Source of the DNA: Rhynchosporium graminicola
Lineage: Eukaryota > Ascomycota > Leotiomycetes > Helotiales > Ploettnerulaceae
Direction of reading: 5' to 3'
NCBI GenBank assembly: GCA_900074885.1
Contig: FJUW01000074.1
Span: 91,865-155,864 of the forward strand
Length of the DNA stretch: 64,000 nt
Shown here piece by piece: positions 25,987 through 36,898 of this stretch. The notes below the pieces were generated by a model, which searched no databases, was not told the origin of the DNA, and was given only the letters and a program-made list of their open reading frames with translations. The stretch's first letter is position 1; every line of letters begins with the position of its first letter. The translations under genes and the position numbers were made by a program.

Positions 25987-26451
25987 TCAGCTCAGCTTCC
26001 CCAGCCTCCTCCAGAGCAGGAAAGCCACATAATCCCAAGTTTCATCCTTTTAATGAGATGTAAAGCGAACGGGGCAGTTCGTTGATGGGAGAGCGAAAAA
26101 GGACATACCGAGATTTGAAAAGAACCTTCGACGTCGGAAGTAATTAAATGGGTGGCGAGCAATTATACCGGAGATGGGATACAAGTCACGTACCTGAACA
26201 GAATTGAGACCAATGTTGCTTAGCATGATTGCTCGCAGCTGGAGCGCACTGAGTTGTTGGTTGTGTTGGTGCTCCTCTACGTCAACCTGCTTGTGATGAA
26301 TGATCCGTACCGTATACTTTGGTGATCGACGGAGGTCTAGGAAGTCAATTGTGACGAAGAGAAAGAGGTGTTTGCTACGTACTTGCGTACTCTGTGTGAC
26401 CGATTGTCGCGGTTGTGTTCCGTATGCCTGTTGCTGTGAGATGAGAGGCAT
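25987..26451 (-). CDS. possible small spliced gene, 73 residues, unknown
   Basis: Tentative. Three minus-strand exons (26451-26383, 26286-26194, 26046-25987) join with canonical GT..AG sites, all in phase 0, to give about 73 residues. The first exon starts MPLISQQQAYGTQ and is glutamine-rich, the second contains HQHNQQLSALQLRAIMLSN, and the third reads DETWDYVAFLLWRRLGKLS before a stop. The composition looks like protein rather than noise, and the last exon is amphipathic. Upstream, a GTGAGT donor near 26520 with a TACTGAC branch site and GGGCAG acceptor at 26458 could be an intron in the leader. Against it: the product is very short, branch sites in the two inner introns are weak, and the stop overlaps a CAGCT repeat. 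I do not recognise the family. Confidence 0.35.
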
Positions 26452-26833
26452 TCGATTCTGCCCACCGATACGAGACGATAGAGAGGGTCAGTAGTGCCGT
26501 ACAGAAACGCGGTATACAGACCAACAAACTCACGGGGGAAAGTTCCAGGAGGATAGGATTTCATCACGGGTAATTGTCAAGTACGAAGGTAGAGCAAAGT
26601 AAACCATATAATAGACTTTACGATTCTCGAAAACCTTGAGAGGGAAGCGGAGAATGAAGTGAGGGAAATATGGAGGTGGATACTCTCGTACTTGGGATGT
26701 TGTTGATTTCCTGGTCGGTTGCGAGTGGTTGATAGGGGAAATGAGGGTTGGAATATTCAAGATCTTGGGCCTGTCGATGTCCTTGTCCTGTCATATCCTG
26801 TCGATATTTTGTTCGATCCCCAGGTCCATGCAT

Positions 26834-28724
26834 TGAAGTGGCTGGGGATTAAGGTTTCACACGGAGATGAGAGCTGATGAGTGAGTATCTATCGGTAGGC
26901 GGACCATCGATGAAGGAGAGGAGGGGGGGCGAGAAATGACCGGGATAGGAAAGAAAGCATGTCCATGTTATGTTGATGGCTATGATGGTTGGAGTAACAG
27001 ATTGACACAGATTGTATTACCGGTCTATCTGGAGATTTGAGGGATGAGATTAGGACGAATGGATAGGCGTGATAAGATGTGATATGGAAGGATCGAGAGG
27101 ACGGGGCGGGGGGGGTGGGGAATGGGATGGGATGAGATGGGATAGGATGGGATGGTTACACTGCTATTGACAGGAGAGTGAGGCGCGGGCAGCGAATTAA
27201 TTGATTTTGATAGCGTTTGAGAGAGGTGGCTTGAACATACATACTGGGAAGGTAAGTAGGAGATGGATGGTTTTGGATTTAAAGGATGAGTAAATACTTG
27301 TAATTACAATGGGTCCATGTTAATGTTGATTGATGCGCTTTGTCCATTTCCATCCGTCTTATTGTTCAGCCTAGGCAGTTCAATAATCATTCTATCTCCA
27401 TTCTAGTCAACTTTAAGTCCATTTGTATTTATTTCTATTTCATTTCCACCTTGACTTCTTTCACTTCCACTTCCACTACCTTTCCCATCCGCACCGCACG
27501 CACGTACTGTACGCTTCCCGCTCTGGTGGTCTGATCGCTGCTGGCTGCTGGCGATGGCGGTGACACTGCCCATGATCCATCCCCACCCGACCACCCGACC
27601 CGACCTGACCCTGCGAGCTGCCGCTGCCGGACTGTGGCTGGAGAACTGCCCCTGTGGTGGAGGAGTGCTAGTGCAAGCGCTAGTACTAGTATACACCTTA
27701 ATCGGGCACCTCAACCTGGCATTATCCCTGTCATACCTCCACTATACCCACCCCTGTTGTCCCTGATGGGATCCCTGGCAATGCATGTATGTGTTAGCGT
27801 CATCCTCCCTCCCCGTATTTTCCTGGCCAGATTTGCTTTGCTGTATCGTGTAGCGAGAAGCATTCAAGCTGATGTCGACGTTGGCGTTGACGTTGCCCCC
27901 CCCTGGCCGAGGCTGTGAAGGGGAAATGGGAAGTCAATGCCTGCAGCATAGCATACTAGGTACGGACGTCGTCGAATCGCATCACAAGTAGTCTAGTCCC
28001 GTGATGGTCTCCCTGGTACCGACCGCACTCTGCAATTCAAGGAAACTCACGGCCATGACTCCAAGAGAGCCGGTCGACGAGGTAGAGAATCCTTCCTGCT
28101 TAGCTAGCTGGATGCTAATGGGTATATTCCAGAGCTTCCAGCTAGCCAAGGTACGTACTACTTACTTAGGTACGTACCTAGCTAGCTAGCTACCTTAGCT
28201 AGAAGCTTAGATAGGACTTTAATTATGTCCGCGCACGGTAGAGCGAATCTCAAGATTAAGCCAGTAAATCAAATCTATTGCCGCCGCTAAATGACTAATT
28301 GGACCAATCATTGCGTGTTGTTACGCGTTGCTCCACTGCCAGCTTGACCTGATTAGGGAGTGGGCAAATGAGATAAAGTGGAGCGCGGTTGTCCAAGCAT
28401 CGTCCCCTCAACTCACCTCGCCTTGCCTTTGGTTGTTCGTTCCTGCCCAAAAGCAAGTTCGTGTCGTCCGTCTGTATCTGTGTCTATCCTGCTCTGCTCT
28501 GCTGGCGCCCGTACTAGCTACATTAGCCTAGCTAGCTTCATTTGAGTTTCCTCCAAATCTCCCAGCTTTCAAACTCTTCAAATACTTCTCCCCCTCCTCC
28601 CACCCGATCTCGTCTTTCTCACCACCGCTTTCATCAACTCCCAAGACAATCCCCGCACTCTCATCCTCAGTCAACAACTCACGACCTCGTATTCCTCCCT
28701 CAATTCCCAATACCAATCGTCAAG
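26834..28724. other. intergenic region upstream of the CFEM gene
   Basis: About 1.9 kb with no supported gene. It includes GGGATGGGAT-type repeats at about 27119-27155, a TAGC/GTAC-rich stretch at 28140-28205, and a CT-rich leader at about 28560-28720 immediately before the CFEM start codon, typical of a strongly expressed fungal gene. Confidence 0.5.
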
Positions 28725-29916
28725 ATGAAGTCCGCATCCATGATCGCCGTCGGCGCATTCGCCATCTCTGCTGCTGCCCAGGCGACTCTCAGCAGCCTCC
28801 CAACCTGTGGTGTAAGTTGATCTGGTCCTCATCTGTCCTCGCCATGGTCACTCCTCGAGATCAATTGAGGGGAGAGATAGTCTCATCGCTTGATCGGTTC
28901 CTCAATGACATCGCGCGCGTTATCTGTCTGCCACTATCGCTCGTCAGAATGTCCAACGATCACTCGTTCATCGTGCAACCAGTCTGAACATAGCTGACCT
29001 GTCTTCAGCAAACCTGCATTTCCAACATGCTTGCTCTTGCTCCATCTCTTGGTTGTCAATCTGCCGATGCCGGATGTCTCTGCCGTAACGCCAACTTTGG
29101 CTACGGTATCCGCGACTGCTCCAACGCCGCGTGTGGACCAGCCGCCGCTGCTCCAGTCATCGAGTTTGGCAAATCATACTGCGCCGGTACGTTCAATTGG
29201 TTGAGGAAGAATTGATGGTTCATCGCTGACGATAAAAAGCTGCTGGTGTCACTGATACGCCATTCAATGGAGGTGCAGGCTCCGGCGGTTCAGGCGCTGG
29301 TTCAGGCTCAGGATCCGGATCTGGTTCTGGCTCCGGATCTGGCTCCGGATCTGGCTCCGGATCTGGCTCAGGATCTGGCGGCTCAGGTGGCGAAGGCGCC
29401 GGTAACGGTACAACTGGAGGAGCCGGAGGAGCTGTAAGTATTATCCTCTCATTTCTTCCATGAATATACTAACTGAAGCTCTAGGGCGGATCCGGAACCT
29501 CTCCTACTCCCATCACAACTATCGGATCATCCACCATCTACTCGTCACCTACTCCGACTGGAGATAGTGCCGGCGGTGCTGGTGCCGGTGCCGGTGGTGT
29601 CGTTGGTGGTTCTGGTTCGGGTGCTGGTGGTGCTGGCAACGGTGCTTCCCCTTCGACCACCACCCATTCTGCCGGATCTCCTCATCACACAGGCTCGAGC
29701 AGCGTTTCATCCGCTGATTCCAGCACTTCTACACCCGCTACCGGTGGTTCCGACTCTACTACTGGAGGTGCTGGCTCAGGTTCTAGCTCAGGTGCCGGTG
29801 GTGCCGGCTCTAGTGGCTCTGGTGGTGCTACCTCAACTTCCACCGCCGGTGGTGCCCGTCAAACTGCCATGGCCGGTATTGCTGGTCTCGCTGGTCTTGC
29901 CGCTTTCATCCTGTAA
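28725..29916 (+). CDS. CFEM-domain GPI-anchored cell-surface protein
   Basis: Secreted cysteine-rich surface protein; family members bind haem, act in adhesion or wall structure, or serve as effectors. Exons 28725-28811, 29009-29186, 29240-29433 and 29485-29916 encode 296 residues. A signal peptide (MKSASMIAVGAFAISAAAQA) leads into a CFEM domain with exactly eight cysteines (TCGQTC, GCQSADAGCLC, DCSNAAC, YC) and the usual aspartate before the CLC element. Then come a Gly-Ser dipeptide repeat array (about nt 29290-29390), a long Ser/Thr/Gly-rich stalk suited to O-glycosylation, and a hydrophobic end (AGIAGLAGLAAFIL) typical of a GPI-anchor signal. The 5' leader is pyrimidine-rich. Specific role unknown. 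Confidence 0.92.
29290..29392 (+). repeat. in-frame Gly-Ser repeat array in the CFEM stalk
   Basis: Imperfect 12-bp units of the GGATCTGGCTCC type encode alternating glycine and serine. Such arrays tend to change copy number by slippage, altering stalk length between strains without shifting frame. Confidence 0.75.
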
Positions 29917-32589
29917 AGGATCGAACCAAATTCTCCTACGCTTACGAACGTGTTTGCATAGCATGGAAAGGAAAAGGCACAGCAAAAACCGGGGAATGAT
30001 GGATGTAATGGTCGGATGGGAATAAAGCGATAAATACCCTTGCTCTTCTTCAATGTTTCATATTTAACTCTGAGGTGTTCCACCTGTGGGTTTTTCAACA
30101 ACTGTCTTTCTCTCACGACATCACGTTACGATGCGCTGAAGGAAATGCATCGTGGAGGCTAATGCAAGTAATGGATGGGATTTGATTTGGAGGCACTTTG
30201 TGCGGAAGGAATGGGTTGGACGCGATGCCATGAGATAAGACATGCCATTTGTTCTCGGCTTGTAAGCCGTTTCCAGATGGCTCCTGGTTGATGAACCGGT
30301 GCGATGAATCAATGACAACAACGATTCACATTTACTCTTGCTTGATAATTTGATGTTGTGAAATAACACACCTCACGATGTGATGTAAGTCTTTCGTGTG
30401 TTGACCCTAACTAATGCAATTCTTGCCTCCTCGAGTGATGACATGAAAATTGTTTACCTACCTGGGTAGTCCTTGCGTGGATATCTCCCAGTCTTAGCCT
30501 CGACGCTCCATTTTCGCCCCGCTGGATACTACTCTGCCTACCTTCCGTTCTTCCTCGATCCGTCCTCGTCTGTCTCAACAGGTGGTTCGTGCATCATCCG
30601 TCTTCATTCTTTCATACTCAACACATCAATCGATCAATCGATGATGACTTGATTGATTTTCTTTACTCTACCCTACCCTACTCCGACTACTTTTACTAGT
30701 ATTAGTATTAGTAGTAGTATTAGTACTACTACTGGTACTTATGACATAGCAAGCGCTTGTTCATATCGGCCGGCCGACTGCTCGCTGGGTCTTTTGGGGT
30801 GTTGGGGTGTTGGGTTCTTGGGGTGGTGGTTCGGGGTTTTTCGGTTCTTGGGTGTTGGTTCACTTGGGGTGTTGGTTTCGGGGTTTTCGATTCTTGGGTT
30901 CTTGGATTCTTGGGTTCTTGCTTGGTTCACTTGATTGATTGATAGATGGATAGATAGTGGTGGGAGGAATAGTGGTAGGAGTAGGAGGAGTGGTAGGTAG
31001 GTAGGTGGAAGTGGGTGGTAAGTAGATGGTAGGAGTATTAGTGATAGTGTTAACAGGTCGACTCCACTCTCAGGAAACTTTCAGGGTGAGAGAGAGAGGG
31101 TCAGGGGAGATGGATATGGTTGTGAGGATGGAGGATGGAGGCTGGGGTCGGCTATTGTTTCGGTAGATTGGTTTGGATTGTATCATACCGTGCAAGCGTA
31201 GTAGGATAGGTCGAGGAGTTGGTGTTGTTTGTTTGTATTGTGTTTAGGTTTGTGTGTAGTTGATACTGTAGTTGCTAGTACGTAGTACTCGAGTAGGTGG
31301 AGAGAGACAAGACAAGACTCCCTTCCAGGCAAACGCACCAGCCAAAGAACCATTCGGGGACCATCAGGTGACGGTGGTTCCTGCTTTGTACTTTGTCTAT
31401 CAAACAGGGAATCACCAACGGACGGGCGTTTGACAGTTCCTTCCTTCGAAGACCATTTGAGATTTGGAATTGAGAATCGTACGGTTAGGGATGGCAGTCA
31501 ATCAAGAGCTAGGAACGATACTCAATAGCAGATGCGAAGCAAGTAAATAAGTACCCTTCTTCTACGGTACTGGGTAGTGCTAGATGCTATGCTTACCTAC
31601 CTACAGTATACTTTTACTCCATCGACCGAGTAGCAACTAACTTCTTTCAAGTACCCTACTATATCGGAGTCGATGAGCTAGCGTCGATCCCGAGTATAAA
31701 ATGGCCCTACCACTGAGTGTTTAAATGTTGCCACTCGAAATCTTCAATTGAGAAAGAAAGGAACGAGGAATTTCCCTCGCCCAGGGACTCTCCCCGGGTG
31801 GTTGAAGGGACTGTTCATATCCGGAACCGCCATTTGATCATCATTCCGTGCTGTTCAAATGCCCCTGCGCTTGCCTCTGTGGTACACTACCTAGGCGGCT
31901 CGGTATGTGTAGGACTTTGGAGAAAGTACTTGTCTTACTTGGCTTAGATAGGAGGGGACCTCCTCTCCTCTCCTCTCTTCCTCTCTTTCTTCCTTTCTTT
32001 CGGCAGAGGAAAAAGATACCCAGGCCAGCGTCATCGAATCGAGTCGGGAAATCGAATGAAACCAACCGTAGAAAGACCCGTCTCTCTATCTACTTACTTG
32101 TTTGTGTACGTTAATCGATTGATAGATTTGCACGTCAAGAGTCCAGACTTCAGACTTCAGACGACTGATATGCGATTTTTGAGAATTTAGATATGGGGGT
32201 TTGTTTTAAGGAGGGAGGGTTTGTGAGTTTTGGTTCTGGTTCTTGGGATGTGCGATGTGTGACGTGTTATGTGTGTGGGGATGGAAAAATGGATGGATGG
32301 ATGGCTTTTGTTTGGGGGTGGAGTTTTGGAGTTTAGAGGGGTTAGTAGTGGTAGGTAGGTAGGTGGGTAGGTAGGTGTTGCGCAGATGGGAAAGGATGCA
32401 CCGATGGATGCTCTCCGTGCTTTAGGCTGGGGGTGAGTTTGAACGTGAATGTGAGTGTGAATTGGTTTGATGGGTGAGTGAAGGGGGGAAGGGGTGCAGC
32501 TTAACGTTCTAAGACAATAAATAGGAAGACGTCGTCCTGTCTTCGTTCTGCAAATCACTAGCATTTATGGGTATCTATTACACTCCACA
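29917..32589. other. intergenic region with low-complexity repeats
   Basis: About 2.7 kb with no supported gene. GT-rich imperfect repeats at 30,785-30,920 (TTGGGGTGTTGGGTTCTTGG type), ATTAGT/AGTAGT runs near 30,695-30,735, and TAGG and GGAT runs near 30,990 and 32,290-32,370 make it look like unconstrained sequence. Confidence 0.5.
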
Positions 32590-32971
32590 AATCAAAAAGT
32601 CTTAGTCTTCCGCGATAGCGACAGAGTCATCAAATCTGGCGCTGATCTACGTCCGTCAGAGGCAGAAGCCATGAAGATTATTGCTGCGGATACGAGTGTT
32701 CCTGTCCGAGGTTCCTATAAAGGCAATGAATTTGACCTCAGCGTCAGGATGGAGTACGTTGACAGGACCGGCTCAAAAAGTTTGGAATGATATCGAAGGA
32801 GTCCATGACCGAGCGATTGCAGACGACTTGAACGGTATTACCATTGGACAAAGCCGTCTCAAGGGCTATTATATTGGAGTACTTTCTTATAGAAAGATAG
32901 TCGAAAGGAGGAAGTTTGATTGTATAGAAGAGGAGTTTGCCGACTTCCTATTGTCCGAGATATATCGGTAA
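32590..32971 (+). pseudogene. aminoglycoside-phosphotransferase-like (APH) relic
   Basis: Two plus-strand frames carry successive pieces of one kinase-like phosphotransferase. The first, about 32590-32762, reads VLVFRDSDRVIKSG, then LRPSEAEAMKIIAADTSVPV and RMEYVD, the N-lobe pattern of fungal APH-family proteins. The second, about 32763-32971, reads QKVWNDIEG, IADDLN, LKGYYIG and EEEFADFLLSEI before a stop, the expected continuation. A frameshift separates them. The N-terminus, the catalytic HGD loop and the C-lobe are absent, so this is a fragment. Family assignment is from pattern memory, not a search. Confidence 0.5.
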
Positions 32972-33599
32972 AGCTGATGTATTGCGAAAGGATTTAGTGC
33001 ATGTCTTGTAAACGCCCTTCAATGCTAGCAAGCTTAAGGAGCTTCACTTCGACTCTCTCTGGAGCATTGTCAAAGAACCTTAAGGGGCTTGGAAGAATGC
33101 GAGGTAGTGGAGGTGGAAGGGGAAGTTGACCATTTGGTGGACTTGGAGGTTCAATCGTACGTTCTTCGCGAACTGAGGAGGATACATCAGTAAGGATATG
33201 GCGACCAGCCAAATCCGAAGATTGTGGTGGGGGTGTGAGAGACATAGATGGTTTCTGATACGAAGGTAATCCCGATCGTGAGTTATTTCATATTTGTGGA
33301 AAACAAGATGTAGTATTTGTCCCATGGACTGCCAGAACAACCTTAATCTATCGAAAAGCGGGGCCATCTGGACGCCCTGTACGTAGTCCTTAAAGCCATT
33401 CTCCAGGTTGATCTGATCACAATCGACCTGAACTACCAAGATGATATCGAGGCGGAAGTCGATCGGATATATATAATTACTATTTGCAGGATCCACTTTT
33501 GGTGCAGCTATAGCTTAAAGCATAGACTCATGATCACCTGGAGCGGAAGCTCCTCGGCTATTAAGAGGAGTACCAAGTCCCCATTTAGGCCGGGCTAGA

Positions 33600-33840
33600 T
33601 ACTACGGAGTCGATTTGACTTTTGAGGCCTATCACCGACAAGGAGATTTACTTAGCCAACGGCATTGTCTGGGTTACTCGTCGCTGAACGTACCAGGAAG
33701 AGCTACTCTCTCCTCGATAGCTCTACTTTCTTACTTCCTCAATACCGAGGTAGTGGAAATTTCCAGTACCAATGGTGTACCGGCTATGAAAATCCTCGAC
33801 CAATCTGGTCCACCGCCTCTCTGAAGTAGCAGGAAGCTGC
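33600..33840 (+). pseudogene. second HET-domain relic
   Basis: One plus-strand frame reads GIVWVTRR, a TGA, TYQEELLSPR, a TAG, then LYFLTS. This matches the HET-domain pattern RxWTYQEELLSxRxLYF, with stops where tryptophan and another residue should be, as RIP-type transitions (TGG to TGA, CAG to TAG) would create. Only the domain's C-terminal motif is left. It lies 0.6 kb beyond the APH relic. Confidence 0.5.
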
Positions 33841-36800
33841 CTGTTAATATCAGGCAGCGCTAATTCTAGGTAGAGCTTTTCCTTTTCCTTCCACGCGATG
33901 CTAGTTCAAGCCTACATATCATGAGAAACCTCTCTTCTTGCTAGTTCAGATATCCCGAAGGCTTTTTCCAGGATAATCATCTAGATGGGGAAAAAACTAG
34001 ACAGATTCGGTTACCCATGGTTTTTTGCCGGTCGTTAGCTCGTCTTCCACAATCGCGTTGATGTGGACTTACAGTCTCCGTATCGCAACGAAGACGAAGA
34101 CGAAGAGCCAGAAGTCTGTTTTCGTGGTGGACTTGAGCGGAGTGGTATGGCGAGATTGAGTATAATCGATATAGAGACGATGTTTATTACGAGACGCGTG
34201 TTGAGGCAGAGCAGGAGCCTGAATTAGTTCTGTACTGAGGTGAGATGGGGATAGATATCAAGTACGAAGCTATCTCTCATAACGGATTTATACGATTAGT
34301 ATAGAGACTAGATATCACAACAGACATCGGAGATTTGAAGTAAAGCTGTTATACCTGTCGTACTTTTCACCGAGAAAAGAGAACACAGACACGGAATTCG
34401 AGACGGGTATGTATTCCTCGGAGTATCTGAGCGAAAACCAAAAATTGGCAATATTATGTACCGAGAGCGAAAGACCGGGACGATCGCTTCCTCAACCACA
34501 ATGGGACTGTGAAACGCCCTGTGATACCTGCGAAGACTGGAACACGCAGAGCAAAATCTCCGCCTCTTAATCCTGCTTAGCACTCACTCAACCTGATCTC
34601 GCAGTCTCGTAAACAAGAAGATGCAGTGTCGTCCTACTTATCCATCTATCTCTCTCCTTCAAAAGCAGCCAGCCCGATGATGAGAAGCTGTATGTATATA
34701 TATATATGTTGAGGGTATGAGGATTCCTCACCCATGGATTTGGAATCATGTTTCCGCACTTCTTATTAAGTTTATTGTAGATAGCTGGTTTGAGCGTCTA
34801 GAGGATTTTGGTTCCCTTCAAGGCTGAGGATTGGTTGAGTGGAAGGGAGGGGATGGTGGTGGAAGTTTTAGGAGGTGCGATTGTGGGGGCGATGGGGAAG
34901 AGCTGCTTGCAGTTTTGTTGGCGCTTCTGAAGGAGTTGAGATGTCGTATCCGAATCAGAGGCGGTGTTTGAAAGGGTTATGTAGCGCGCGATATATATGA
35001 GTGAGGAGGTGTGTAAGCTTAGGACATGTCTACTCTTTCGGAGGCAGATTGTTGAATAAGCTGGCTTATTCGGTCGGGATAAAGGAACTGTAAATACCAG
35101 GTTGATTATTACTACAACGATACTACGTCCACCCAGTCCATCAGCGTTTTCGTTTTTAGTAATCAAGTCATTCTCTCAATATCGTCAGGACAACATATTA
35201 TCTTACCTTACAATCTGATTACTAGGATCATGTACTAAAACACCAATTCCTGAGATCCGTTGCCTTCCCTGACAGTAATTAGGATACTTAATCCAAGTAT
35301 ATATACAGTAATCAAGCTAGAGTAAGCAAGGAGGTAGGAAACGAGATAGAATTAGACCATCTACCTAGATAATCAAGAGTGATAGATCCCCAGACAAACT
35401 TTCTTGCTTGGTTCAAACAGAGTATCGATCATAGCATATCATGCCACATGACTCTTATGCCTAGACTTCTTCCCCTCAAACACTCATTGCGGTACATGTA
35501 TCATCAATGTACAGGCAAGATTTCGCATTGAAGTTGCTTGCTTTACTCCTCCACCCAACTCAACTCCACAGTCTCGACTCGAAAGTCTCCACTCGACGTA
35601 CGCGATATGAAAGCCAGCCGCCACCAACATATAGAAGCACGAAGGAGTCAAATAGAAATTCACGCAGGAGACTTCTCTTCGCAGATCTCAAGAGATATCA
35701 CTCGCACGTCGACCATCGAAATCATTCCGTCTTTTATGTTAGTGTACTAAATTTAGTTTTGGATTTCGTTCCCGCTCAAGTCCGTCCGTACCTCTTCTCT
35801 TCGCCTCGTGCAAGTGAGCTACTAGGAGTCCAGATCCCACCGCATTATTTGTATAGTAAGTATACTTACTTCGCTCTCCTTTCCCTCCTCTTCCTCTTTA
35901 ACACGTCCCGTGGTGGTAGAATGGTCATCGAGTTCTTGATGCGATTGCAAGGGGAAATTTGAAGGATGGAGATATATATCTATCTGAAACCTAGGGTGCT
36001 AGCTAGCTGTTGTTTGATCCAGGTGATTTGCTTGCGATGGAGTTATGACAGGTGTGGAATAAGGTGTAACTCGTAGCGAGTTGAAGCAGTGCTGAGATGG
36101 TGTAATGTTTCGGGTTCGAGGGGGCGGGGGGGGGAGAGGTATAGGTTAGATACGGCTTGGAGCGGTGTGGAGTGTGAGGACGAGGACTGCCGCGTATTGC
36201 ATCGCATAATGGAGGGAGGAGGAGATGTACCCCGGATTATTGAGACCAGGCAGACGGGCGAACAAGCAAGAAGTGGCCGTAGACACGAAGCTCGTGGACG
36301 TGAGAACACGACGTGATCTATGAAATGTGAGAAAGCCAAAATCCAAGGCTTGTACTCACTCGCTAGCCCACATACTCTACCACAGATCGATCCGGTTAAA
36401 AAGAAACCCATATTTGCAATAGATGAGTACCAGAGAACGAGATTTCAGAAAGTTGCGAATTGATGGAACGTGCATAAAAGTGCTCGTGAGTGAGCGTAGG
36501 CGAATACGAGACGATACTTGGTTTTCTCTGACCCTCTTCTGACCCTCTTCTCACTCAGCCAGCTAGTTGGTGATCGACGAATGTGGTGTGGTGTGTCTCA
36601 CGTGTCAACGTGACTATCGATCGCGCCGTGATTCTAGTGAGGACTTGGGACGTGTATATTCATTATGATACTCAGGCAGGTGTTGAGATGAGTCTTGGTG
36701 AAGAGGCTGCGTGGTCGGGTGAAGTAGGGTTGTGATTGTGAGATTCAGTGTTGATCGTATTGTGATGAAAATATCTTTTCTCGTTCATGTACTTACTCTG

Positions 36801-36865
36801 CGGCTGAGAGAAGATGGATTGTCTCGAACACTCACTGGAAAAAGAGATGTCTTGATTCGTACCGA

Positions 36866-36898
<33 letters not shown>

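Noticed and set aside
26618..26833. 71-codon frame upstream of the 73-residue candidate as its first coding exon
   Set aside because: Its best donor at 26691 leaves a phase that does not fit the next exon, and bridging exons hit stops; it may instead belong to the untranslated leader.
35507..35962. 151-codon open frame on the plus strand
   Set aside because: No domain, signal peptide or homologue pattern recognised, no splice context, and low-complexity flanks; more likely chance.
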